Source: GCA-002726655 sp046582185 (GTDB taxonomy: Bacteria > Pseudomonadota > Gammaproteobacteria > Pseudomonadales > Azotimanducaceae). Taken from it: 64,000 bases of DNA. The stretch covers positions 1 to 64,000 of the forward strand of contig JAYGEX010000012.1 of NCBI GenBank assembly GCA_046582185.1, written 5' to 3'. A program made the position numbers and the translations under genes. This document shows positions 52,324 to 61,900 of the stretch, piece after piece. Below the pieces are notes generated by a model. The model was not told the DNA's origin, did no database searches, and saw only the letters and a program-made list of their open reading frames with translations. How positions within the stretch are numbered: position 1 is the first letter of the stretch; every line of letters begins with the position of its first letter.

Positions 52324-53514
52324 ATGGAAGTGTATATTGTTGATTGGTTTAGCCTGATTGTTCGCTGGCTACATTTAATTACAGGTATTGCCTGGATCGG
52401 CGCATCTCTTCATTTTATCTGGCTCGATAATAGTTTGCAGGAGCCGCCCCAGTGGAAGAAAGACAAGGGCATCAAGGGTGATCTATGGGCCATTCACGGT
52501 GGTGGTATATACGAATTCAACAAGTATCATTTGGCGCCGCCTTCGTGGCCAACGACGCTGCACTGGTCCAAATGGGAAGCCTACACAACATGGATAACGG
52601 GCACCTTCCTGATCGTTGCCGTGTATTACCTGCAGGCGCAGTCTTTCCTTGTGGGGCCGGACAACTGGATTAGCGACCCACAGCTTGCGGTTGCAGCAAG
52701 TGTTGGCTTTTTAACTCTGGGTATTGGCTTCTATGAGCTGGCTGTCAGGTCGCCGCTGAAACACAAGGCCATGGCCTTTGCCATTTTGATTGTTTTCTAC
52801 CTGACCTTTCTATCCTGGCTATCTGTGCAATTATTTTCCGACAGAGCCGCTTACCTGCACATTGGAGCGCTGATGGGAACCATCATGGCCGGCAATGTTT
52901 TCCTGGGTATAATTCCTGCGCAGAAAGCGTTCGTGAAGGCAATTGAGGCCGGTAATGAACCGAATGCCGATCTCGCAGCTTTTGCAAAGTTACGATCGAC
53001 TCACAATAACTATTTCACGTTGCCCGTCCTGTTTTGCATGATCAGTAACCACTATCCTTTCCTCTATGGGCACGAGTACAACTGGGTCATTCTGATTTAT
53101 GTTATGGGCGTTATGGCTTATGCACGCCACTTCTTTAATTTGCGCCATAGAGGTATTGTTAGTCCATGGATCATTGTGCGAGCTGTTATTGCCTTCCTGG
53201 TGCTTGCAGTTGTTCTTGGATATGAGCGTGTTGCCGATACCGGTGCCCAGACTGTAAATTTTGATGACAATGAAATGATGACCGTTGTACAAAAAAATTG
53301 CACCGTCTGTCATTCCCAGAGCCCGACATTTCCCGGCTTCCTGGCACCGCCAGGTGGCGTGATAATGGATAGTAAAGACGATGTGATGGGTAGTGCGGCG
53401 AGAATGACAACAGCAGTGCGAAGTAACTATATGCCTTTGGGTAACGTGACCAATATGTCAAAAGAAGAGCGTGCGGATCTATTGGCATGGTTGGCCAGTG
53501 GCGCTTCCCAGTGA
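52324..53514 (+). CDS. puuD: Urate hydroxylase PuuD (membrane, cytochrome c tail)
   Basis: PuuD oxidises urate to 5-hydroxyisourate at the inner membrane and passes electrons to its C-terminal cytochrome c. The 396-residue protein has about eight membrane segments starting L-I-V-R-W-L-H-L-I-T-G-I-A-W-I-G-A-S, the loop with W-G-K/E-A-Y-T-T-W, and then a heme c site C326-T-V-C329-H330 followed by a late M in N-Y-M-P-L-G-N. It replaces the soluble uricase and HpxO. Its stop overlaps the next gene as GTGA. Confidence 0.95.
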   Translation: MEVYIVDWFSLIVRWLHLITGIAWIGASLHFIWLDNSLQEPPQWKKDKGIKGDLWAIHGGGIYEFNKYHLAPPSWPTTLHWSKWEAYTTWITGTFLIVAVYYLQAQSFLVGPDNWISDPQLAVAASVGFLTLGIGFYELAVRSPLKHKAMAFAILIVFYLTFLSWLSVQLFSDRAAYLHIGALMGTIMAGNVFLGIIPAQKAFVKAIEAGNEPNADLAAFAKLRSTHNNYFTLPVLFCMISNHYPFLYGHEYNWVILIYVMGVMAYARHFFNLRHRGIVSPWIIVRAVIAFLVLAVVLGYERVADTGAQTVNFDDNEMMTVVQKNCTVCHSQSPTFPGFLAPPGGVIMDSKDDVMGSAARMTTAVRSNYMPLGNVTNMSKEERADLLAWLASGASQ

Positions 53515-54428
53515 GGCTGCCCCTGATTGATTTTTCGACGTTTGATCCCACAAAACCAGAGACCTTAGAGTCAATCGGTAAAAATGTTGAACATGCGCTG
53601 ACGACAACCGGCTTTATGGCTGTAACGAATCTGGATGTCAGTGCATCGCAGCTAAAGGAAATATTTGCCCTGAGCCGGGGCTTCTTTGCGCAATCATCCG
53701 AAGAAAAATCCAGATCAGCTTATCGGTCTGCAGCTGAAAATTTTGGCTACCAGGCATTGGGCGTGGAGTATCTCGACCCAAGTCAGGCCTCTGATATCAA
53801 AGAGACGTTCACCATGCGAAATGTCCCTGAGCATGATAAAGCAGATGATCGCTGGCCATCCGGGCAATTCAGAGACAGTATGAACCAGTTTTATCTTGAT
53901 TGCATGAGCAGTGCCTACAAGGTCCAGCAGGTATTTTCGACAATTCTCAATGTGCCTCGGGATTTTTTCGTCAAGTATCATAATGGCGAGAACGTAAGCT
54001 TGCGATTACTCCACTACCCGCCGATATCTGAAGACAATATTGCGCCGGGTCAGTTAGGTGCAGGTGCACATACTGACTACGGAATGATTACACTCTTGTT
54101 TCAGGACAACATAGGTGGATTGCAGGTATATGACGATGGCGTGTGGTTTGATGCCGATCCGGTGGAGGGCGCCATTGTAGTTAATACCGGCGATCTCATG
54201 GAACGCTGGACCAATGGCAGATTCAAATCGACCCTGCACCGTGTGCAAGCGAGGACAGGAAACGTGCCTCGCTCATCAATTGCCGTTTTTGTCGATCCTG
54301 ATTCTGCGACGCCTGTTCAAGTTCTGGATAGTTGCATCGACAAGGATCACCCCGCGCAATTTGATCCCATCACTGCTGGAGAACATATTCAGGAAAAGAT
54401 TAAGGCTACTCACCTGAGTAAGAATTAG
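53511..54428 (+). CDS. 2OG-Fe(II) oxygenase, isopenicillin N synthase-like, coupled to puuD
   Basis: This is a 305-residue non-heme iron oxygenase with the DIOX_N and 2OG-FeII_Oxy domains. The triad is H187-x-D189 (A-H-T-D-Y-G) and H243 (T-L-H-R-V), with R254-x-S256 as the 2-oxoglutarate anchor. Its start overlaps the puuD stop (GTGA), so it is translationally coupled to urate hydroxylase. A role on a purine or urate-derived compound is therefore likely, but the reaction is not established. I chose the coupled GTG; an ATG eight codons upstream is the alternative. Confidence 0.88.
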   Translation: MRLPLIDFSTFDPTKPETLESIGKNVEHALTTTGFMAVTNLDVSASQLKEIFALSRGFFAQSSEEKSRSAYRSAAENFGYQALGVEYLDPSQASDIKETFTMRNVPEHDKADDRWPSGQFRDSMNQFYLDCMSSAYKVQQVFSTILNVPRDFFVKYHNGENVSLRLLHYPPISEDNIAPGQLGAGAHTDYGMITLLFQDNIGGLQVYDDGVWFDADPVEGAIVVNTGDLMERWTNGRFKSTLHRVQARTGNVPRSSIAVFVDPDSATPVQVLDSCIDKDHPAQFDPITAGEHIQEKIKATHLSKN

Positions 54429-54760
54429 CTTTGCTCTGACAATATTTAGTAGCCTCACTCAGAGTTAACGACTTTTTAGCCGGAGCTTTAGGGTAAATCC
54501 TCCGGCTGGAAATCCTGCCGGTCATGAATCTATCTCGCGTTGCAATTCATCACTGCTTAGCGCCTTGCCTTGTTCTACGGCTTCCTGCCCTTTACGGATT
54601 TTAGAGAGCGAGCGAATCTTGACAAGAATTGCTAATCACGTGATTGAGAAACTGAAAGTTGAAGTCTCCCTGTCGCGGTTGGTGGAGAGTCAAAGTTATT
54701 AGCCAGCAAAGCAGAGCTAGAAATCTCGGATAAATATGAATGGAGTCATTGTCCGGAAGC
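54429..54760. other. Intergenic stretch between convergent genes; one hairpin
   Basis: An 8-bp inverted repeat AGCCGGAG/CTCCGGCT (54478-54485 and 54500-54507) has a 14-base loop but no T-tract on either strand. A short frame ending L-K-V-E-V-S-L-S-R-L-V-E-S-Q-S-Y vaguely recalls the N-terminus of CHC2 zinc-finger primases, perhaps a decayed mobile-element gene. Nothing firmer is visible. Confidence 0.35.
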
Positions 54761-55717
54761 TTAAGCGTAACATCGAATCAAATAGTCTTTGTACAGCGCC
54801 AACATTCGGATTGCATCTACATGCGTACAGAGTGTGTGTATTCCATTGGCCTGTTCTGCAAAGAGGGTTCGCCCGCGTTGCTCACCGTCTAATACTACTG
54901 ATAGCGTACCCGACTTTGTTGTGTAGACATCCGGATCTTCAAGGTAAGCGATTGCCGACGAATCATGACAGGCGAAACCATCAACCCCTTCCCTTTCCTT
55001 AAAGAAGTTAAGGTAATAAGGCGTAATCTCGGATAACAATTTCCCGGCATCACCGGCGTTACGTGATAGCTCGTCTATATAAGATGCCATCATGATTGTT
55101 TCCATGGTGACATCGAGTCCGAGCTGGGTCACCGGGATGCCGCTTTTGAACAGTATGTCAGCTGCTTCGGGATCGCCGATGATATTGGCTTCAGCCCACT
55201 CAGTCACGTTGCCTGGAACATCAACTGCGCCGCCCATAATGATGACCTCCTTGACGTGCTGTGAGAAATTTGGGCTCTCGTTTATCGCCAGCGCAAGGTT
55301 TGTCATGCGACCCACAGCAATAATAACCAGCTCGCCTTTGTTAGCGGCGGCGGCTTCAATGAGAAAGTCTGTCGCTGAAGTTTCTTCTGCTTGAAGTTTT
55401 GGCTGCGCTGCATTGATATTACCCAAACCATCATCGCCATGAACAAAAGCCGGGTAATTACTCTCTGATTTTCCAAGGACGGTGAGATTTGCGCCAATGT
55501 ACACCGGCACATCGATGTTGAATCTCTCGCAGAGGTAGAGGGCATTTTCTGTGCATTGTTCAACGCTGGCGTTTCCGAAGACCGTTGTGATACCTGTAAG
55601 CACGGTATTGGAACAGGCATGCAGGAATAACAGTGCCATTGCATCATCAATTCCGGGGTCGGTATCAAAAACCACCGGGATCTTTTTGGAATCCACGTGG
55701 GTAAAATTATCAGTCAT
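54761..55717 (-). CDS. Nucleoside hydrolase (IunH-like)
   Basis: This enzyme cleaves nucleosides to base and ribose. The calcium-binding N-terminus reads V-V-F-D-T-D-P-G-I-D-D (D18, D20, D24, D25). I-I-A-V-G-R-M-T-N-L-A, I-I-M-G-G-A-V, N-I-x-x-D-P-E-A-A and late F-A-C-H-D-S all match the IU-nucleoside hydrolase family. The ATG overlaps the stop of the MFS transporter gene (ATGA), so uptake and hydrolysis are coupled. I chose this ATG over a frame 16 residues longer. The released base would feed the neighbouring deaminase, dehydrogenase and phosphoribosyltransferase. Confidence 0.94.
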   Translation of the reverse strand: MTDNFTHVDSKKIPVVFDTDPGIDDAMALLFLHACSNTVLTGITTVFGNASVEQCTENALYLCERFNIDVPVYIGANLTVLGKSESNYPAFVHGDDGLGNINAAQPKLQAEETSATDFLIEAAAANKGELVIIAVGRMTNLALAINESPNFSQHVKEVIIMGGAVDVPGNVTEWAEANIIGDPEAADILFKSGIPVTQLGLDVTMETIMMASYIDELSRNAGDAGKLLSEITPYYLNFFKEREGVDGFACHDSSAIAYLEDPDVYTTKSGTLSVVLDGEQRGRTLFAEQANGIHTLCTHVDAIRMLALYKDYLIRCYA

Positions 55718-56859
55718 CGTTTTATTCTCGCAGAAACAACCAGGGCGGAGACAAGGAAAAAGCAAATTGAGCCAACTTGAATTGGCATCTGAATGTTCGT
55801 CAATGCAACCAGCTGGCTGCTTAGTGCAGGACTGACGGCGGTGCCTAATGTGGCTGCCATGAGCAATCCGGAAATAAGTCTGGGGCTTGGTGTACTGACC
55901 ATTTCAGTTGCCCAGGAAAGAATGAGCTTCAGCAATCCCAATGTGAACATGCCCCAAAGGAAGGTCACCGTTGATAACAGGCTGATGTCTTCAAGTAACC
56001 ACAGGGGAAGGGTCGCAACAAACGCCAAAATTGAAGCGACAAAGGCTAGCAACGCAACTCGGATCTTGATGAGTAGCGCGACGGCGATCAGTTGACCGAT
56101 AAACATGCCAGCCCAGAAATTACTAAGCAATGCGCCGGCTTGATCTGACGTTACACCTTCGTGTGTTTCCGCATAGGCGGGTAACCAGATCAAAATAAAA
56201 TTTTGCCCAAGCAAATAGACAAAGAGTGCGCCCATACAGAGATAGATGGACGCGGGCCAGGATCTGATTTCTTCCAGGGGCCTAAGCTTTTCCTCTGCCT
56301 CTACCTCTGGATAGGTAGAGAAAAGTGTGATGAAAAGAGCAACGAATGCGAGGATGGCAACCGTGCTAAAGCCGCTACTCCAGTTCATGCCTGAGGCAAA
56401 GTACATGACTGCAAGCGCCGAGCAAAGTGCACCAGAGAGGCTAAATGACGCATCGGTGATCACAAGCATCGTTGCCCTGTGCTGGGTCTGATAGGTTCTT
56501 GCGATCACAATTGCGGCTGCGGGTAGTGCGATACCGCAAGATAGCCCGATTATTCCCAGGAATATCGAATTGGCCGTCAGATTATCCGCCAGGCTCATCC
56601 CAATGATGGAAAGAATAATACTGGTCAGAACAATGGTGTTCAGCGTTTTGATCTTAACCAGATCAAATATGCCAAGGCTGACAATGGAGCCAATGAGTAT
56701 GCCCACCGTTAACCAGCTAAATAGGCTGGCAATCTCTGTGACATCGTTGCCGAAGTGTTCGGCCATCGGATTTATCATGATGCCGATTTGCGACAACATA
56801 CCGGCCATGACCGCGTAAGCGAGGAAACTCGTCAAGGTAAGACGAATGCGGTTAGCCAT
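55714..56859 (-). CDS. MFS transporter, TsgA-like; probable nucleoside or purine uptake
   Basis: This is an inner-membrane protein of 381 residues with about 12 hydrophobic segments, resembling the TsgA branch of the major facilitator superfamily. Its stop overlaps the start of the nucleoside hydrolase in ATGA. From that context I infer that it imports nucleosides; sequence alone does not show the substrate. An in-frame start 15 codons earlier exists, but the chosen ATG (M-A-N-R-I-R-L) directly precedes the first membrane segment. Confidence 0.85.
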   Translation of the reverse strand: MANRIRLTLTSFLAYAVMAGMLSQIGIMINPMAEHFGNDVTEIASLFSWLTVGILIGSIVSLGIFDLVKIKTLNTIVLTSIILSIIGMSLADNLTANSIFLGIIGLSCGIALPAAAIVIARTYQTQHRATMLVITDASFSLSGALCSALAVMYFASGMNWSSGFSTVAILAFVALFITLFSTYPEVEAEEKLRPLEEIRSWPASIYLCMGALFVYLLGQNFILIWLPAYAETHEGVTSDQAGALLSNFWAGMFIGQLIAVALLIKIRVALLAFVASILAFVATLPLWLLEDISLLSTVTFLWGMFTLGLLKLILSWATEMVSTPSPRLISGLLMAATLGTAVSPALSSQLVALTNIQMPIQVGSICFFLVSALVVSARIKR

Positions 56860-56922
56860 GGCTGATGCCTTAGTCGAGGAGTTCAAAGAGTTCAAGGAAA
56901 TCAATGGTTGAGCATATATAAG

Positions 56923-57489
56923 TCAGGATTTACTGATGTCCTCTCGCACGTCCTGAGCAAGGTAGGGTTTGCCTGCTAAAACTTCATCTGCAGTCAGGCC
57001 TACAAGTTCGTGGGGGAAAACCAGCCAGCGGTCGGTTTCATGGAGATAATAATCTGGTTCGATATCTGTAATGTTCTTTTCCGGTTTGTACCAGGGCGTT
57101 GCAATCTTGATCGTGTCCGGAAAATTTCTTCTGGTCTTGTGCTTCAGCTCATCAAGTATCGCAACGATACTGCGACCACTATCAAATACGTCATCTACTA
57201 TTAACAGGGCATCCTCGGCATTGATGTTGTCGATGACATATTGCATGCCATGGACCCGTACGGTCTTTTCCTGCTCGCCGATGGCATGATAGGAAGAAGT
57301 CCTGATTGAGATATGGTCTGTTTCGATACCTCTGAATTCGAGATACTCCTGAACGGCGATGCCAACTGGCGCGCCGCCGCGCCAAACGCCGATGATAAAA
57401 GCGGGGCGAAACCCACTCTCAAAGATCAATTTACCGAGGCGAAATGAGTCTTCTAAAAGTTGATTTGCAGAAATGAAATGTTTGTCCAT
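56923..57489 (-). CDS. Purine phosphoribosyltransferase (HPRT-like)
   Basis: This 188-residue type I phosphoribosyltransferase has the PRPP-binding motif L-I-V-D-D-V-F-D-S-G-R-S and an I-I-G-V-W-R-G-G-A-P-V-G loop. It would salvage hypoxanthine, guanine or xanthine to the nucleotide. It is divergent from the AzgA-type purine permease, with 75 bases between their starts, which fits shared control. The longer frame adds 16 residues that overlap this region; I chose the ATG giving M-D-K-H-F-I-S. Confidence 0.88.
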   Translation of the reverse strand: MDKHFISANQLLEDSFRLGKLIFESGFRPAFIIGVWRGGAPVGIAVQEYLEFRGIETDHISIRTSSYHAIGEQEKTVRVHGMQYVIDNINAEDALLIVDDVFDSGRSIVAILDELKHKTRRNFPDTIKIATPWYKPEKNITDIEPDYYLHETDRWLVFPHELVGLTADEVLAGKPYLAQDVREDISKS

Positions 57490-57519
57490 TATTTTGTTAT
57501 TCTTGTGCGTTTGTAATTG

Positions 57520-57537
57520 TTGGCTTGTCGTCGCCAA
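57520..57537. promoter_or_regulatory. Small inverted repeat in the divergent phosphoribosyltransferase-permease region
   Basis: TTGGC and GCCAA are separated by eight bases between the two divergent starts. This spacing suits a regulator dimer, but it does not fit the RutR consensus well. It is only a candidate. Confidence 0.3.
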
Positions 57538-57564
57538 ATTGATTGCTGGATTATATGGAGCTTT

Positions 57565-58860
57565 ATGGAATTCCTCGACAGATTTTTTCGATTATCTGAG
57601 CATAAGACCACGGTACGTGTTGAATTAGTCGCCGGCTTAACGACCTTTCTTGCGATGGCCTACATCACAGTCGTGAATCCGGCCATTTTATCGGATGCGG
57701 GCATGGATTTTGGTGCCGTGTTCGTTGCAACATGCATCGCCGCAGCATTTGGATCAATTGCCATGGGACTGCTTGGAAACTATCCAATTGCCATGGCGCC
57801 CGGGATGGGGCAGAACGCATTTTTTACCTACGGCATAGTGCTTGGTACCGGCCATAGCTGGGAAACAGCATTGGGCGCCGTCTTTATCTCCGGCGTCATC
57901 TTTGTCATTCTGAGTGTATTACCGGTTAGGGAATGGCTTATCAATGCGATTCCGAAGAATTTGAAGTTGGGAATTGCCTCCGGGATCGGATTTTTTCTTG
58001 GCTTTATCGCGCTGAAAAATGCAGGCATTGTGGTTGCAAACCCCGCAACATTTGTCGCCTTTGGAGATCTTACCCAGTTTGGGCCAGCAGTTTGCCTGCT
58101 GGCCTTTGCCGTCATCGCCGCGCTAAGCGCGAGGAAATTAACGGGCGCGGTAATACTTGGGATGTTGGGCGCGGCTCTTCTGGGCTGGGCATCTGGGGTT
58201 ACCGAGCTCAAGGGTATTATTTCTATGCCTCCTTCGGTTGCGCCGGTGATGCTTAAGCTGGACATCGCTGCCGCGTTCGATCTCTCAATGGTGACCGTGA
58301 TTTTGACCTTGTTGCTGGTTGATGTGTTTGATACCGCAGGAACCATTGTTGGCGTAGCTAACCGGGCAAATTTGATGACAGAGGATGGGAAAATGCCGCG
58401 GCTGGGCATGGCCTTGATATCCGATTCCGGCGCCACTGTTGTTGGGTCGTTGGCTGGTACATCGTCTACAACCAGTTTTATTGAGAGTGCCGCGGGCGTT
58501 GAAGCAGGGGGCCGTACCGGCTTGACCGCGGTGACTACTGGCCTGCTATTTCTTTTGTGTATTTTCTTTGCGCCGCTGGCGCAGAGCATACCTGCCTACG
58601 CATCGGCTGCGGCATTGTTGTTCGTAGCCTGCATTATGTTGTCAAGCCTTGCAGACATAGAGTGGGATGACTACACGGAGAGTGCGCCAGCCGTTATATG
58701 TGCCATTGCCATGCCCTTGTCGTTCTCCATCGCAGATGGAATTGGACTTGGTTTTGTATCTTATGCCGCGATCAAGATGCTTAGCGGCAAGCCAGGTGAG
58801 TGCCCCATAGCGGTGTACATACTGGCGTTAATATTCGCTGCTAAATTCGCTTTTCTGTAA
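57565..58860 (+). CDS. NCS2/AzgA-type purine permease
   Basis: This is a 431-residue inner-membrane transporter for adenine, guanine or hypoxanthine. It has V-E-L-V-A-G-L-T-T-F-L-A-M-A-Y-I-T-V-V-N-P, G-N-Y-P-I-A-M-A-P-G-M-G-Q-N-A-F-F and L-L-L-V-D-V-F-D-T-A-G-T, all diagnostic of the AzgA branch of the nucleobase-cation symporter-2 family. I chose the ATG with GGAGCTTT upstream rather than the frame starting inside the divergent region. It supplies bases to the catabolic and salvage enzymes of the island. Confidence 0.94.
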   Translation: MEFLDRFFRLSEHKTTVRVELVAGLTTFLAMAYITVVNPAILSDAGMDFGAVFVATCIAAAFGSIAMGLLGNYPIAMAPGMGQNAFFTYGIVLGTGHSWETALGAVFISGVIFVILSVLPVREWLINAIPKNLKLGIASGIGFFLGFIALKNAGIVVANPATFVAFGDLTQFGPAVCLLAFAVIAALSARKLTGAVILGMLGAALLGWASGVTELKGIISMPPSVAPVMLKLDIAAAFDLSMVTVILTLLLVDVFDTAGTIVGVANRANLMTEDGKMPRLGMALISDSGATVVGSLAGTSSTTSFIESAAGVEAGGRTGLTAVTTGLLFLLCIFFAPLAQSIPAYASAAALLFVACIMLSSLADIEWDDYTESAPAVICAIAMPLSFSIADGIGLGFVSYAAIKMLSGKPGECPIAVYILALIFAAKFAFL

Positions 58861-58904
58861 AGGGTGAACGCCCACAAATGATGAAGAACCCATGATAGTT
58901 CACA

Positions 58905-61900
58905 ATGCTCGATAATTCATTTACAAAGCTTGTTGCTCACTATGACAAGCTGCTCCCCCAGGAGAAGCTCTTATTGCAGCTCATCTCCGTCGTCTATGAG
59001 CCTACAAATCAAACCACGCTGAAGAAGATACTCCATATGGTTGGAGAAACAGACAAGCGATTTGAAGGCATCGATTTACTATTCGATCGAGGAACGAAGG
59101 AGAAACTCCAGAACCGGAAGCTTCTACAGCTCCGTAACGGCCGCCTGTATTGTAATCTCTATGTTGTTGAATGGCTGACCCTCCAGGCAGTAGACAATGG
59201 CAGCTATGGGAACATTCTGGACGTTGCCTTGCGATACTCACCGATTATTGACAACTTCGGTTACCGGTATTCCCATTTTTCCGCTGACCAGACCTTAAGG
59301 CAACTAAGGTATGCCTTGCATGAGGGGGCGGAAGCGCGAGTTTTCGAACTTCTCGATCTGGACGATTGGTGGGATAAGCCGGACAGGGCCGTCGCTGAAT
59401 GTTTGGTCACCATCTGCGCAAATCCTATTCACCTGAACTGGTTTCTTGGCTTTCCCATGGAGCTCCAATATCAGGTCTTGCAGCAGATCTTTGAGCGTAG
59501 TAGTTACGACTGGAGCAATCAACAAGCTGCTTTCGAGTTGTTGGAAACATTGATGTTGAACATGGATGATACCAATAGAGTCCTGCCCTTACTTGAAATG
59601 TACTACGAGCAAAAATTTCTCCGTGGGCACTGGCTGAGCCTCGAACAGGATTTAACTCGCCTGGCATCTATACCCGCGGATTGCCTGCTGGCTTGTCTTC
59701 GCTTTGTTCAGGGTGATACTTCGGGTTCCCTGGTCTTGTTCAGCTCCTTTATTACCCGGATGCGTGCTTCAACGAGAAAGCGCAAGATCGCTGTGCCTGG
59801 TTTTCAGGGCGTGATTTACCTCCTGGCGTTATTAAAAGATCAGTCAGCCAACAATGAGGCGCTGGCCAAGCAACAGATTGCGGCTATAGGGCGCGAACCT
59901 ATGGAAGATTTTCATGTGGTGGCCATGGGCCTCTTGACCATTGTGCGCGATATCAAGAATGGCGAAAGTTCTATACATAGAGCGCTCGCAAACTATCACT
60001 ATTCACACTATTCCTCGTTTGAATCCATACTCATAGGGCTTACCTTGCTGTGGAACAACGAATCTCCAGAGATGGCATTTGTTCACCGACTTGAAGATGA
60101 AGCGGACAGAGCGGAAGTGGCTGGCTATCCCTGGTTTGCAGAACAGGCTCGGCAGATATTGTCTGTATTCTCAAGCGGTGAATACAAGGACCATGAATCA
60201 CTTGGTGTATCACTGATAGAAGTGCTTCCGCGAATGGAAAATTGGGAGCTCTCGCTTGATGCTTTGCGCAAGGTCTCAAAAACAAAAAAGAAGGAGGCTG
60301 AAGGTATTGCGCGCCTTGCCTGGTTCCTGGATGAGAGTTTTGGAGGCTTGGGCTTTAAGGGTAAGGAACAGAAACTCAGGAAGAACGGCAGCTGGTCGGC
60401 GGGAAAGATAATATCGTTGAAGCGCCTTGCTGAAGAATCAGAGAAATTCCCCTACCTTACCGATGGGGACAAAAAGATGATTCAGTGCATTGAAAGGGAG
60501 CGGTCATCCGACTACTACGGTTATGGCAAGGTCACTTATTCGCTGGCCAACAAAGAAGCCATGATTGCGGCTGTTGGCCATCCTGCCCTGTTCCTGATGA
60601 AGAGCCCGCAATCGAAAATTGAATTTTATGAAGGAAACCCCGAGCTCCTTGTTCGGGAGAAAAATGGACAACTAACGATTTCCCTGGAGCCATACTCCGA
60701 GAGTGATGACTGTCTCGTATTTGAGGAATTACATGGCAAATACAAGATTGTACATTTTACCAATGAGCATCTTCGCATCGCGAAGATACTGGATTCCGGT
60801 GGTCTGGATGTTCCTTTGTCGGCGAAGGACAAAGTGCTGGAGAGTATATCCGCGATAGCTCCCTTGCTGACTATACATTCAGATGTCGCTGGGGTTACGG
60901 AAACTGACGCTGAAAAGAGAGATGCTGATCCCCGCTTGTATATCCATCTTCAGGCGGAGGATTTAGGCCTGCGCTTGAGTTTTCACGTGCAACCTCTGGC
61001 GAAAGGTCCGGTTCTTCATCCTGGGCGGGGTGGTACAAGTCTGTTCGCAGAGATTGAAGGCAAGCGCGTATATACCCAGCGAAACTTGCAGGCAGAGACT
61101 GATTTGATGTTGTCTGTCACCAGTGCATGTGCTGATCTGGTGGAATTTGCTCCTGGTGAGTGGCGCTGGCAAGGTGCTGATGAAGCCCTGGAGGGATTGC
61201 TCAAATTACAATCGATGGGTGACTCGATTGTGCTTACCTGGCCGGAAGGTAAAAAGATAAAACTCAGCCGTGCTATTGAATCTTCCGAGATTACAATTTC
61301 ACTTCGGCAGCAGACTAACTGGTTTGAACTCGACGGCGAATTAAGGGTCGATGACGATACAGTCTATTCAATGCAAAACCTGTTGGAGCTCATTAAGGCG
61401 AGCTCCGGCAGATTTATTGAACTTGGCGATGGCGAATTCCTGACTTTAACGAAAGAATTGAGGTTGCGCCTTGATGAGATTGGTAGCTACAGTCATGGCG
61501 GAAAGGTACATGCGTTAAACGCAAGCTCTCTGGAAGAGAGCATCGAAGGTATGTCGATAGATGCTGATGAGAGCTGGCTCTCTCTTCGAACCAGATTACA
61601 GGAAGTCAGAGAGCTTGAGCCAGTACTGCCTAATACCTTGCAAGTTGAATTACGAGACTACCAGCTGACAGGGTTCCAATGGCTTTCGCGATTGGCGGAG
61701 TGGGGTGCAGGTGCGTGCCTGGCAGATGATATGGGGCTTGGAAAGACGGTGCAGGCGCTGGCGGTAATTGTCAGGCGGGCTCAAGTCGGGCCAACTCTGG
61801 TGCTGGCGCCCACTTCTGTATGTACAAACTGGATTGAAGAAGCCAACCGCTTTGCGCCAACCTTAAACCCCATTTTTTTTGGCGAAGGCGACCGGGCGAA

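Noticed and set aside
54478..54507. Inverted repeat as a terminator between the oxygenase and nucleoside hydrolase genes
   Set aside because: The 8-bp stem has a 14-base loop and no T-tract on either strand, so it does not meet terminator criteria.
54600..54703. Short frame resembling the N-terminus of a CHC2 zinc-finger primase
   Set aside because: The match is only about 16 residues, with no zinc-binding cysteines, and stops at once; it may be chance.
57828..58589. 253-codon open frame on the minus strand
   Set aside because: It lies wholly antisense to the AzgA-type permease and shows no family-like motif; long antisense frames are common opposite hydrophobic genes.
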